In this document: positions 54,967 through 63,538 of the stretch, in pieces | Layout of the letters: every line of letters begins with the position of its first letter | Numbering within the stretch: position 1 is the first letter of the stretch | Assembly (NCBI RefSeq): GCF_000243715.2 | Contig: NZ_AHMO02000007.1 | Span: forward strand, 376,054 to 440,053 | DNA from: Leptospira broomii serovar Hurstbridge str. 5399 | GTDB lineage: Bacteria; Spirochaetota; Leptospiria; Leptospirales; Leptospiraceae | Direction of reading: 5' to 3' | Length of the DNA stretch: 64,000 bases | Position numbers and translations under genes: made by a program | Notes under the pieces: model-generated | Databases searched by the model: none | What the model was told of the DNA's origin: nothing | The model's input: the letters and a program-made list of their open reading frames with translations, nothing else

Positions 54967-56226
54967 GAAATAGTCAAAGACCTTATTGAATAATGCATAT
55001 GAGATTAAGAAGAATAATTATACTTTTATTAGTGTTTTCCGGAATAGTTTGCGATCGGAATAACAAAGACGGAAAATATTCCGTTAAAAACCTTTACGTT
55101 AAATCTGAATCGGGAATTAAATTAAGAAAGGATCCGAGCTTAATTGGAACTGTAATTGAAGTAATTCCCAAAGATACAATGGTTATTATTTTCGGAGAGG
55201 AAAACGATGAAGTCGAAATTGATAAACTTAAAGGTAAATGGTTAAAAGCACGTTTTTATGAAAAAGAAGGCTGGGTATTTTCAGGATATTTGAGTGAATC
55301 GCCTAGTCTGGAAATACTTAAAAAGTATGAAATAGGAAGTTATTTTTCACTTTCTAGGCCGGTAAAAATTTTTTCCAGTCCTGATATTAATAGTTCAATT
55401 GTATTCGATAGTTCTACAAATCCGAAGCTTTTGAAAGTGTTACCTCAAGCAGTTGTTATATCTGATGTCCCTGGACGCTGGGCAGAAGTTATTCAGAAGA
55501 GGGGGAAAATTGATTATAAAGGCTGGATTTTTCATCCGAACTTGGTTACCGATGAAGAAGCCTACAACCTTTATTCCATAACGATAGTAACTATGATAGA
55601 ATCAACTACTGGTGATTTCATCAGACCTGAAATATATTATTCTGCTAATAATTATACAGTCATTTCGCTCAATCCTACAAATAGTAATACATGTAATAGC
55701 TATGGATCTTCCGATTGTATAAATTTAATATTTCACAAAGGCAGCAAGATCTATACAGATTATAAAAAGCCATCCCTTGGCCTGTTCGGTAGAATTGTCG
55801 GAGATTATGCTTTCTTTTCATTCGAATTAGGCGAAGGAGATAATTGTGGTTATTTCTATGAAGTAACAACTTCTGCCGTTAACCTTAAAAGTTCTGCAGT
55901 TTATCGTGCCGTTAAAAGCATTAATGCACAGTGTAAACAATGCAAAAATGACCCTAACATCGAATGTCCTAAAGATCAATTAGAGACATCAGAAAATACA
56001 AAGTATTATGACGAATCAGGAAGGGAATTGAAAAAAGAAGAAATTCCTGAAGGGATTCGCTAGTTGATTTGACTACTTCGCCTAACTACGGCTCGGCCGC
56101 TTCGCTTCGGGCTCACTTCGTGACCCTCGCTCGGCCTTCGGCAAATCCAGCTTTGTCACTACGCTTGCATGCGCAAGCTCGTGCCAAGTCCTTACGGACG
56201 CGCTGGACTTCGGCCAGCCTCTTTCG
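54961..56226 (+). mobile_element. Cassette 3
   Basis: It runs from TTAGGC to the G of GTTATGC. Bases 54960-54975 (GTTAGGCGAAATAGTC) complement 56071-56086 at 15 of 16 positions. It carries the SH3-type lipoprotein gene. Confidence 0.85.
54993..56063 (+). CDS. Lipoprotein with SH3-type domains
   Basis: The 356-residue protein starts with a signal peptide and lipobox (LLVFSGIVC, Cys20), so it should be lipid-anchored. Two bacterial SH3-like repeats follow: the first spans about residues 34-105 (YVKSESGIKLRKDPSLIGTVI ... LKARFYEKEGWVFSGYLSE), the second about 115-185 ending in YKGWIFHPNLV. A Cys-rich C-terminal part (CKQCKNDPNIEC) follows. Such SH3b lipoproteins are common in Leptospira. It starts 32 bases into the cassette; an ATG six bases later is also possible. 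Confidence 0.75.
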   Translation: MHMRLRRIIILLLVFSGIVCDRNNKDGKYSVKNLYVKSESGIKLRKDPSLIGTVIEVIPKDTMVIIFGEENDEVEIDKLKGKWLKARFYEKEGWVFSGYLSESPSLEILKKYEIGSYFSLSRPVKIFSSPDINSSIVFDSSTNPKLLKVLPQAVVISDVPGRWAEVIQKRGKIDYKGWIFHPNLVTDEEAYNLYSITIVTMIESTTGDFIRPEIYYSANNYTVISLNPTNSNTCNSYGSSDCINLIFHKGSKIYTDYKKPSLGLFGRIVGDYAFFSFELGEGDNCGYFYEVTTSAVNLKSSAVYRAVKSINAQCKQCKNDPNIECPKDQLETSENTKYYDESGRELKKEEIPEGIR

Positions 56227-56232
56227 TTATGC
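56080..56232. other. attC C, recombination site of cassette 3
   Basis: 153 bp from GCCTAAC to GTTATGC, the same subtype as attC A. Arms GGCTCGGCC and GGCCAGCC pair with an unpaired C where attC A has an unpaired G. Hairpins GGGCTCAC/GTGACCC, GCTTGC/GCAAGC and GTCC/GGAC covary with those of the other sites. Confidence 0.88.
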
Positions 56233-56269
56233 GAAAAAGGACAAAATACACATATAAAGGAAAAGTCGA

Positions 56270-56545
56270 ATGTCGGAACAAAACTTCATCAATAGTATTC
56301 TAGCAGTTGCGAGTGAGTTGAAAGATGCTCCTTTGACTGAAACAGAGAAGAATACAATAATTAGAAACTTCAATGCAGCATCTGGAGATTCATATGCAAG
56401 GGCAAAAAGAGCAATAGAAGGAGTCCTAGGTCGAAAGTTGCCCGATGAAAGGATTATAGAAAAAGCTAGTTCATCGATTAATAACATTCGAGCCTTATTA
56501 AGGCAAATGTCTACGGCGGCACAAGAATGGCAGAAAAAGAAATAG
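56270..56545 (+). CDS. Cassette 4 first protein, small soluble
   Basis: The 91-residue protein has AAGGA upstream of its ATG and is predicted helical (INSILAVASELKDAPLTETEKN, then a C-terminal SSSINNIRALLRQMSTAAQEW helix). It has no membrane segment or known motif. It overlaps the following gene by 19 bases, so they are probably co-translated and may act together, for example as an immunity or antitoxin-like partner. That role is speculation. Confidence 0.6.
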   Translation: MSEQNFINSILAVASELKDAPLTETEKNTIIRNFNAASGDSYARAKRAIEGVLGRKLPDERIIEKASSSINNIRALLRQMSTAAQEWQKKK

Positions 56546-57204
56546 GTCTACTGGAGCAAATAGTTAAGCCAGTTTTAACAAGGATCTTAGACTGGATCGC
56601 GAAAGGTGATCATTGGCTTGCATATATTTTTCTTTTAGTCACAGTCGGGTTTGTTTTGGCTATCGGATTTTTGATAGGCTGGATAATTACCAAAAGAAAG
56701 ACGGCGGCAGAAATTAAGCTGCTCCAAGAGGATATAAAATCTAAAAAACTGACTGGCTTAGAAAAATTGAAATCGTCTAGAAACAAATATTTGGAAGATT
56801 CTAATTTATTTCAAATAGCCTTAGGCGAATTAGTAGAGGCAACCACTCAGCAAAATGAAGTAAGTCTCGGTTCAAAATGGGACGAGACTCGAAACTTCTT
56901 TTTTAACCATTTTGTTAACTCGTTCGAAGAGTATATTGAATATTGCGAAGTCTTAAATGAAGGCAACGGTTACAAAATTCAGGACTTTATTTTTGATGAA
57001 ATAATTCCTTTTTTAGATATGATGAAAGCCTTTAAGAATACGATGAATATTCCAACCATATTGGAAAAAGCAAATCGTGCTTCTATAGAAATAAATGCAG
57101 CTACCCTAAATACCACTTTAAAATATGCAAATCGGAACATAAGCAAATTTAGAATTCCAACTTTATTAAAGCTAATGAAACTTAAAAAATCTATTTTGAA
57201 CTAA
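56527..57204 (+). CDS. Cassette 4 second protein, membrane-anchored
   Basis: The 225-residue protein has one strong transmembrane helix (residues about 31-55, LAYIFLLVTVGFVLAIGFLIGWII), a charged coiled-coil-like stretch (KRKTAAEIKLLQEDIKSKKL) and a helical C-terminal domain. No family is recognised. Its start overlaps the upstream gene. Membrane-plus-small-partner pairs are typical of some toxin or defence units, but nothing in the sequence proves it. Confidence 0.6.
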   Translation: MAEKEIGLLEQIVKPVLTRILDWIAKGDHWLAYIFLLVTVGFVLAIGFLIGWIITKRKTAAEIKLLQEDIKSKKLTGLEKLKSSRNKYLEDSNLFQIALGELVEATTQQNEVSLGSKWDETRNFFFNHFVNSFEEYIEYCEVLNEGNGYKIQDFIFDEIIPFLDMMKAFKNTMNIPTILEKANRASIEINAATLNTTLKYANRNISKFRIPTLLKLMKLKKSILN

Positions 57205-57218
57205 TAGTGTCCTTCTTC

Positions 57219-57369
57219 GCATAACTAAAAATTGTCGCGGCGCTTCGGGATCGCTTCGCGCCCCTTGCTTGGGCTTCGCCAAATTCCGCTTTGTCACTCG
57301 TTTTGCAGAGCAAAACTCGCGCCAAGTCCTTCGGACTCGCGGAACTTCGACAATTATATTTCGTTATGC
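57219..57369. other. attC D, recombination site of cassette 4
   Basis: 151 bp from GCATAAC to GTTATGC, the same subtype as attC B, with arms AATTGTCG and CGACAATT and hairpins GGGATCGC/GCGCCCC, GTTTTGC/GCAAAAC and GTCC/GGAC. It is the last recognisable site in the array. Confidence 0.88.
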
Positions 57370-57395
57370 GCCATGCCGCGCCCCTCATTTAAGAC

Positions 57396-57415
57396 GCCAG
57401 CCGTCCTTGGCTGGC
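57396..57415. terminator. Hairpin after the last attC
   Basis: GCCAGCC (57396-57402) and GGCTGGC (57409-57415) form a perfect 7-bp stem with a six-base loop, followed by TTATCATAT rather than a clean T-run. It separates the array from the methyltransferase gene. Confidence 0.4.
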
Positions 57416-57488
57416 TTATCATATATTATTGCGCTTTACTCAATAGCAGCTTTAATTGAAATAATCTAAAAGGTTTTCTATATATATA

Positions 57489-58751
57489 ATGAAGTTCATT
57501 GATTTGTTTGCAGGTTTAGGTGGATTTCATATTGCATTGACGAAGTTAGGCCACGACTGCGTTTTTGCTTGTGAAATAGATGAAGAACTCAGAAATATTT
57601 ATTCTGACAATTTTGGAATTCGTCCAGAGGGTGATATAAGAAAAATAAATTTAAAATCAATCCCAAAACATGATATTTTATGTGCGGGATTTCCATGTCA
57701 GCCATTTTCAAAAGCAGGATTTCAAAAGGGATTTAATTGTCCCGATTACGGCGATCTTTTTGAATACGTTTATAAAATAATAAAATTCCATAATCCAAAG
57801 TTCGTTTTTTTAGAAAATGTACCAAATATAGTAAAGCATAATAACGGTAAGACATGGAAAACTATAGTAGATAAACTTGAGAATATTGGTTACAACATAA
57901 ATCATAACGTTCTTTCCCCGCACTTCTACGGGATTCCACAGATCAGAGAAAGAGTGTATATAATTTGTACAAAAAAATATATCCCCAGTTTTTCTTGGCC
58001 GGGTCATAAGAAAACAAAAGATTTATCAATCAAGTCGATATTAGATACAGACCCTCAGAATTATAAACCTCTTTCAAAGAATAAAATACAATGTATTAAT
58101 GCATGGCAAATCTTGTTAGATAAACTACCAAAAGACATAGAAATAATTAGTCCGATGTGGGCAATGGAATTCGGAGCAAATTATCCATTTGAAGAATATA
58201 CTCCAAGTAAAATAGGATTTAGTAAGTTAAAGAATTTCAAAGGAAGTTTTGGCAAGAGCTTAAAGACTGTTAATGAAAACAATATAAGCTCTTTAATACC
58301 TACTTATGCATTAACAAAAGAAGATAAATTCCCCAAATGGAAAATAGAATTTATTAAACGAAATAGAGAATTTTATAAACAAAACAAATCGGTCATCGAT
58401 CATTGGCTTCATTTAATAAAGGAATTTCCTCCAAGCTTTCAAAAGTTCGAATGGAATTGTAAGGGGGAGAAAAGAATAATTTGGAATAACTTAATTCAAT
58501 TTCGTGCTTCGGGAGTGAGGGTTAAAAGACCTGTAACATCACCTGCTTTGATATCGATGACTACCCAGCAATTGCCTATAATTGGATGGCAAAAAAGACA
58601 TATGACTTTTGAAGAATGTCTTAAATTGCAAAGTTTGAATAAACTAAAATATTTACCTGAATCAAATACTGGAAAATTTCGAGCAGTGGGCAATGCAGTA
58701 AACGCAAATATTGTTGAAATAATTGCTAAGAGCGTGTTTTCGCAAATATAA
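57489..58751 (+). CDS. DNA (cytosine-5)-methyltransferase of a defence operon
   Basis: The 420-residue protein has all main C5-methylase motifs: I (DLFAGLGGFHIA), IV with the catalytic Cys70 (GFPCQPFSKAG), VI (FLENVPNI), VIII (QIRERVYI), and IX/X (RVKRPVTSPALISM, FRAVGNAVN). The variable target-recognition region is between VIII and IX (residues about 165-330). It likely protects host DNA against the partner proteins encoded next. It is AT-rich and starts 18 bases before the MORC-like ATPase in operon order. Confidence 0.94.
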   Translation: MKFIDLFAGLGGFHIALTKLGHDCVFACEIDEELRNIYSDNFGIRPEGDIRKINLKSIPKHDILCAGFPCQPFSKAGFQKGFNCPDYGDLFEYVYKIIKFHNPKFVFLENVPNIVKHNNGKTWKTIVDKLENIGYNINHNVLSPHFYGIPQIRERVYIICTKKYIPSFSWPGHKKTKDLSIKSILDTDPQNYKPLSKNKIQCINAWQILLDKLPKDIEIISPMWAMEFGANYPFEEYTPSKIGFSKLKNFKGSFGKSLKTVNENNISSLIPTYALTKEDKFPKWKIEFIKRNREFYKQNKSVIDHWLHLIKEFPPSFQKFEWNCKGEKRIIWNNLIQFRASGVRVKRPVTSPALISMTTQQLPIIGWQKRHMTFEECLKLQSLNKLKYLPESNTGKFRAVGNAVNANIVEIIAKSVFSQI

Positions 58752-58768
58752 AAATATTTAGGTTTCAA

Positions 58769-60301
58769 ATGTTAAAGAAAGTCGATATTAAGCCAGGAGT
58801 AGCCATCTTATCAATATTGAAATATGTTGAATATGAGGTTTGGTTTGCACTCGCTGAATTTGTTGACAATGCAATTGATAGTTACCTAAAGAATAAAAAG
58901 AAATTAGAATCAATACATGGTAAAGATTACACTTTAGAAGTTAGAATTGAAATTGATGATCCAAATAATAAAATCACGATTCGAGATAATGCAGCTGGGA
59001 TAAAGGAGCAAGATTACGCAAGAGCTTTTAGAGCAGCTGCGATTCCGCCAGATACAAAAGGGCTTTCTGAATTTGGTATGGGAATGAAAACAGCTGCATG
59101 CTGGTTTTCCGATTTGTGGTCTGTAACGACTTCCTCTTTGGAAGAAACGTATGAGAGAAAGATAATTTTTGACATGTCAAAGATTATTGATGATAAACTT
59201 GAAGAATTAGAAGTTATCACTAAAAAAAATGAAGAGCATATTCATTATACAGTAATAGAGTTATTAAATGTTTCAAAGATTCCAAGAAAGAAGACTCTTT
59301 CTAAGGTAAAAGAACATTTGAAGAGTATATACCGAGAGTTTTTACGTAAGAAAAATCTTAACTTAATTTTAAATGGTGAAACTCTTCATTATGAAGAACC
59401 CAATATTTTGATAGCTAAATTCCATGAAAAACCGCATCGCCCAACGGGAGAGCCAATTTTATGGAAGAGAGAAATTAATTTTCCAATTGAGAAAGGCTTG
59501 AGTGTTCATGGTTTCGTTGCTTTAAGGGAAGTTGGCTCAACTTCCGAAGCCGGTTTTGCCCTGTTTCGCCGTGGGAGAGTTATTGAAGGTAGTTTTGACG
59601 CGGGTTTCAGACCTGAATTTATTTTTGGCACCCCTAATAGTTATCGCTATCAAAGAGTTTTTGGTGAATTGCATCTAGAGGGATTTGATGTTAGTTTTAC
59701 AAAGAAAGGAATTCAATGGGACGAGAATCTCGATATTTTCCTAAGGCTCTTGAGAGATGATATTAATACAAAATCATTTCCGCTTTTACTGCAGGCGGAA
59801 AACTATCGTTCTCGCGCTTCCGATAAAGAATATAAGTCTACTGAGAAAATATTGAGCAAAACTGCTGATGACTTAAAGGAAAGAATGCCGAAAGCGATTT
59901 CTGAAGTAATTGATTCAGCGAAGAATTCAATACCCGAACAAAGAGAACTTTCAAAAAGTCAGAAAACAATCCATCGAGAGTTTGAGATCGTAGTTAACAG
60001 CAGTGGTTGGAAAATATCTATTGAACTTTCTTATGATCCTTCCTTGAAAGAGTTAATTGAGATCGGTGATCAATTCATAAGAAACCCGAGCGGTTCGCAA
60101 AGACAAGTCGGAATTCGCCTATCTCTAATTCATCCATTTATGGTTGAATTTGTGGGAGTAGATAATTCCAAAATTGAACCCATTCTTAGGATAGCCGCGG
60201 CTTTAGGTTTATCAGAAGTTTTAGCTAAGCAAAGCGGAATAAAAACGCAGGGAGAAGTAAGGCGAAACTTTAATGAGTTAATATCAAACTTGTCTAAATA
60301 G
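58769..60301 (+). CDS. MORC/GHKL-type ATPase of the defence operon
   Basis: The 510-residue protein has the GHKL ATPase motifs: N box AEFVDNAIDS (Glu30, Asn34), G1 ITIRDNAAGI, G2 SEFGMGMKTAACW, resembling the MORC/MutL branch. The C-terminal half lacks recognisable features apart from a helical SKSQKTIHREF segment. In other bacteria such ATPases are encoded with Z1 and PD-(D/E)XK proteins and a methylase, where they are thought to couple DNA sensing to restriction. It is 17 bases after the methylase and ten before the Z1 gene. Confidence 0.88.
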   Translation: MLKKVDIKPGVAILSILKYVEYEVWFALAEFVDNAIDSYLKNKKKLESIHGKDYTLEVRIEIDDPNNKITIRDNAAGIKEQDYARAFRAAAIPPDTKGLSEFGMGMKTAACWFSDLWSVTTSSLEETYERKIIFDMSKIIDDKLEELEVITKKNEEHIHYTVIELLNVSKIPRKKTLSKVKEHLKSIYREFLRKKNLNLILNGETLHYEEPNILIAKFHEKPHRPTGEPILWKREINFPIEKGLSVHGFVALREVGSTSEAGFALFRRGRVIEGSFDAGFRPEFIFGTPNSYRYQRVFGELHLEGFDVSFTKKGIQWDENLDIFLRLLRDDINTKSFPLLLQAENYRSRASDKEYKSTEKILSKTADDLKERMPKAISEVIDSAKNSIPEQRELSKSQKTIHREFEIVVNSSGWKISIELSYDPSLKELIEIGDQFIRNPSGSQRQVGIRLSLIHPFMVEFVGVDNSKIEPILRIAAALGLSEVLAKQSGIKTQGEVRRNFNELISNLSK

Positions 60302-60311
60302 GTAATTAAAT

Positions 60312-62555
60312 ATGACTGAAAGAATTGAAGTTCGAAAGGAAGATTGCAATGTAATTTGGAATCCATATACAGGAGAAGAGACGTTAGAGCTTTTGCGAAG
60401 CAAGGGTTTTATTAATTCCACAAAGGTGCTGAGTAACACTGGTCAAAGGATTCTTGATGAGACACATAGAATTATGCAAGCATGCGGGAATCCAGAGAAT
60501 CAAACTAACGTTAATACAGGACTTGTTATTGGGTATGTCCAAAGTGGCAAAACGTTATCCTTTACGACATTGACTGCATTGGCGAGAGACAATAATTACC
60601 AAATAGTCATTATTCTCGGAGGTGCAAAAATTAACTTACTTGAGCAGTCTACTATTAGATTGAAAAACGACTTAAAGATTAATGAACGATTTGGATTAAG
60701 GCAAAAATGGCTACAAATAACAAATCCTGAAAATAATGATCATTCTTCTTCAATTGCAAATTCTCTTGATCAGTGGAGAAACCCAAGTTTTCCAAATGAT
60801 AGGTGCAAGACTGTACTAATTACTGTAATGAAAAACGGTAATAGGCTGCAAAATTTAATTACTTTATTATCTCAAATCAACTTAGATCAAGTCCCGACAA
60901 TTATTATAGATGATGAAAGTGATCAGGCGAGTTTGAATACGAAAGCTAGGAGAGCTGCGAGAGAAGGGTTGGATTTGGATGAATTAACGGAAAGAGAAGT
61001 TTCAACAATTTATAGAAGGATAACTGACCTAAGAAATCTCTTTCCACATCACACTTTTCTACAATACACTGCGACCCCCCAGGCAAACTTATTTATTAAT
61101 ATTTTAGATAGGTTATCGCCAAATTTTATAAAGCTGCTTACTCCAGGAGATAATTATACAGGCGGGCAAGTTTTCTTTGGAGAAAATTCGAATCTAATAA
61201 TTGAAATTCCTCCAACGGATCTTTCAACTCCAGGAAATACCTTACATGAACCACCTGAAAGTTTGATCAGAGCACTTCAATTCTTCTATTTAGGGGTTGT
61301 AGCAGGAGAAATAAAAGAAGATCAAAATAATCGCTCAATGCTTATTCATCCATCTCGACTTCAGGCTGATCACGCAACATTTTACGATTGGGTATGCGGA
61401 ATTAAGGAAAGTTGGGCTCGACTATTGTCGAGTGATGCAACTGATGAAAAGAATGCCTTGCTAGCGGAATTTCAAGTAGCCTACAATGATCTTCAATTGA
61501 CGGTTCACGATTTTCCGTCTTTTGAAGATTTATCTGGAATTCACCTCGTAAATGCAATTCAATATACGCCAATTGTAGAGGTAAATACTAGGGAGAAGTC
61601 TACTCCGCCTATTACTTGGAGCAGTTCATATTCATGGATATTAATTGGGGGGCAATCAATGGACAGAGGATTTACTGTTGAAGGTCTTACTGTAACGTAT
61701 ATGCCACGAAATATTGGAGTGGGGAATGTTGATACTGTTCAACAAAGGGCTCGGTTTTTCGGATATAAAAAGGAGTATTTAGGTTATTGCCGTGTATTTA
61801 TAGATCAGGTAACGATTGATGCCTATAATCATATCATTGATCATGAGGAGGACGTAAGGGAACAATTATCTGAGTATAATATAAGCAATAAGCATTTAAA
61901 CGAATGGGATCGGCGGGTCGTTTTGGATAGTATGTTGAATTTGACAAGATCAAATATACTATATGACCCTCTTGAGCGTGATAGATTTGGAAATGAATGG
62001 TTTAGGATTAAAGCTCCACATGATACTGAAAGTCTAATCGAATCAAATCGTGAGGTTTTGTTTGAATACCTGCAGTTAAAGAAAGAATTTTTCACAGAAG
62101 ATCTCGGTCACATAAAAAGGACAGAAGAGCAACGACATTTGGCTGCGAAGATTCGTATTACAGATTGTTTGGAAAATCTATTAACAAAGATGAAGTTTAC
62201 TAGAGAGTCAGACTCAACAACCTATTCAAGTTTACGTGGTATTATTAAACGGTATCTAAATTATCATCCACAGGATGACTGCATGATCTATCTAATGAGC
62301 GCTCAACAGATTGATCACTGGGAAGGGAGAACTCGTAGATTAGATAAAAATGATGAAATTCAACAGTTATTTCAAGGTAAAAACCCAAGATCTGGGGAAA
62401 TTATTTATCCTGGCGATGCGGAAATAAAAAACGCTAATTTATTATCAATTCAGATCCACTTACTTAATTTTCGAGATACCTCTCTTCTTCAAGTTCCAAC
62501 CTTAGCTATTTGGATTCCTGAACATATAGGAGTCGATCTTGTTAGACAAGCATGA
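60312..62555 (+). CDS. Z1-domain protein (SF2-like) of the defence operon
   Basis: The 747-residue protein has a Walker A-like motif VIGYVQSGKT (residues about 72-81), a Walker B-like IIIDDESDQAS and the Z1 signature IGGQSMDRGFTVEGLTVTYMPR followed by VDTVQQRARFFGYK. These match superfamily-II-derived Z1 proteins found with MORC-type ATPases. It probably acts as the translocase or ATPase component of restriction. The next gene overlaps it by four bases. Confidence 0.9.
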   Translation: MTERIEVRKEDCNVIWNPYTGEETLELLRSKGFINSTKVLSNTGQRILDETHRIMQACGNPENQTNVNTGLVIGYVQSGKTLSFTTLTALARDNNYQIVIILGGAKINLLEQSTIRLKNDLKINERFGLRQKWLQITNPENNDHSSSIANSLDQWRNPSFPNDRCKTVLITVMKNGNRLQNLITLLSQINLDQVPTIIIDDESDQASLNTKARRAAREGLDLDELTEREVSTIYRRITDLRNLFPHHTFLQYTATPQANLFINILDRLSPNFIKLLTPGDNYTGGQVFFGENSNLIIEIPPTDLSTPGNTLHEPPESLIRALQFFYLGVVAGEIKEDQNNRSMLIHPSRLQADHATFYDWVCGIKESWARLLSSDATDEKNALLAEFQVAYNDLQLTVHDFPSFEDLSGIHLVNAIQYTPIVEVNTREKSTPPITWSSSYSWILIGGQSMDRGFTVEGLTVTYMPRNIGVGNVDTVQQRARFFGYKKEYLGYCRVFIDQVTIDAYNHIIDHEEDVREQLSEYNISNKHLNEWDRRVVLDSMLNLTRSNILYDPLERDRFGNEWFRIKAPHDTESLIESNREVLFEYLQLKKEFFTEDLGHIKRTEEQRHLAAKIRITDCLENLLTKMKFTRESDSTTYSSLRGIIKRYLNYHPQDDCMIYLMSAQQIDHWEGRTRRLDKNDEIQQLFQGKNPRSGEIIYPGDAEIKNANLLSIQIHLLNFRDTSLLQVPTLAIWIPEHIGVDLVRQA

Positions 62556-63538
62556 ACTTGTTAGAAATTTTTAATTCTTTATCAATACCGGAAAATAGTG
62601 AGAAGAATTTTCTATTTGGAGTTGTTGTCCCTGGTTACCCGGACTTTAGAATTGCAGTAAACTCGAATGGAAATCCCGTCTTATTGCTAAAAGTGGAAAT
62701 AAATCAGTCTGAGAAAGTGATTCAGCTAAGAAATTTCCGGTTTAAGAATTTTAAAATTGAGCACAATAAAGAATGCAAGATTCAAAATAATGAAGTAACT
62801 GAAATACATTTGTTTACGATCATTACCTTTACCGGAGAAAATATAAAATTACAGAATTTATTTTTAAAATTTTCCGAAACTTTGATTAAGGAGTGTTATA
62901 ACCAGAGCGAAGTGGTCGGATTCTTGAACAAATACATTGAAATCTTTCAGACATTTTCTGCTCCTGCAAGAAAACATATTCAAGGACTTTGGTCAGAACT
63001 CTTTCTTATTAACAATGCCAAAAACCCCTCGGTTTTACTTAAATATTGGCATTCGTTTCCAGAAGAAAGATATGATTTTAATGCTCACAATGAAAAAATC
63101 GAAGTCAAGAGCACTAATGTATTTCGAAGAATTCATACTTTCAGCGCTGAACAATTGTTCTTTAAATCAGAGGAATTAATCATAGTCGCGTCCATTTTCA
63201 TAAAAGAAGCATATGATGGACTAAACATTATCGATTTAATAGATAGTATTGCTTCAAAAGTAGATGGTGAATTCGGTTTAGTAAATAAGCTATATACTTT
63301 AGTTTTTAAGACGCTTGGAAATGATTTAGAAAATGAATTTCTCTTGGACATTAGATACGATCAGAATATCGCAAAAACATCGTTGAGATTTTATAACATA
63401 AGGAATATTCAGAAAATTGATAGGCAATGCATCCCGAGAGAAGTAACCGACGTTAAATATAAATCTGATTTAACCGAAATTAATGAATTTAAATTTGATG
63501 AAATGGATCAATACGGTTCTTTATTGAATTCACTTTGA
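62552..63538 (+). CDS. DUF4420-type PD-(D/E)XK protein of the defence operon
   Basis: The 328-residue protein carries the DUF4420 pattern: HIQGLWSELFLINNA, then YDFNAHNEKIEVKSTN, where E, D and E-x-K form a PD-(D/E)XK nuclease core. This is the probable DNA-cutting component. It overlaps the Z1 gene by four bases and closes the operon. The role is inferred from the family and the operon. Confidence 0.87.
   Translation: MNLLEIFNSLSIPENSEKNFLFGVVVPGYPDFRIAVNSNGNPVLLLKVEINQSEKVIQLRNFRFKNFKIEHNKECKIQNNEVTEIHLFTIITFTGENIKLQNLFLKFSETLIKECYNQSEVVGFLNKYIEIFQTFSAPARKHIQGLWSELFLINNAKNPSVLLKYWHSFPEERYDFNAHNEKIEVKSTNVFRRIHTFSAEQLFFKSEELIIVASIFIKEAYDGLNIIDLIDSIASKVDGEFGLVNKLYTLVFKTLGNDLENEFLLDIRYDQNIAKTSLRFYNIRNIQKIDRQCIPREVTDVKYKSDLTEINEFKFDEMDQYGSLLNSL

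Larger units (their letters stand above)
56227..57363 (+). mobile_element. Cassette 4, two genes
   Basis: It runs from TTATGC to the G of GTTATGC. Bases 56226-56243 complement 57208-57225 at 17 of 18 positions. It carries two overlapping genes, which is less common than single-gene cassettes. Confidence 0.85.
51501..57369 (+). mobile_element. Integron-like cassette array with four attC-type sites
   Basis: The unit comprises the recombinase (51501-52556), a putative attI stretch (52557-52831) and four cassettes that end in palindromes of 153, 151, 153 and 151 bp. Right-hand core sites read GTTAGAC, GTTAGGC, GTTATGC and GTTATGC, fitting GTTRRRY loosely. Left-hand cores GGCTAAC, GTCTAAC, GCCTAAC and GCATAAC each complement the start of their own cassette (TTAGCC, TTAGAC, TTAGGC, TTATGC). 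This is the pattern expected of circular cassettes inserted by site-specific recombination. Confidence 0.85.

Noticed and set aside
53439..57369. Four similar repeats with spacers, possible CRISPR
   Set aside because: Repeats are about 150 bp, palindromic, separated by whole genes of different size, and have integron core sites. They do not fit CRISPR.
57232..57469. Short frames inside and after attC D
   Set aside because: They follow the arms of the palindrome and have no start signals.
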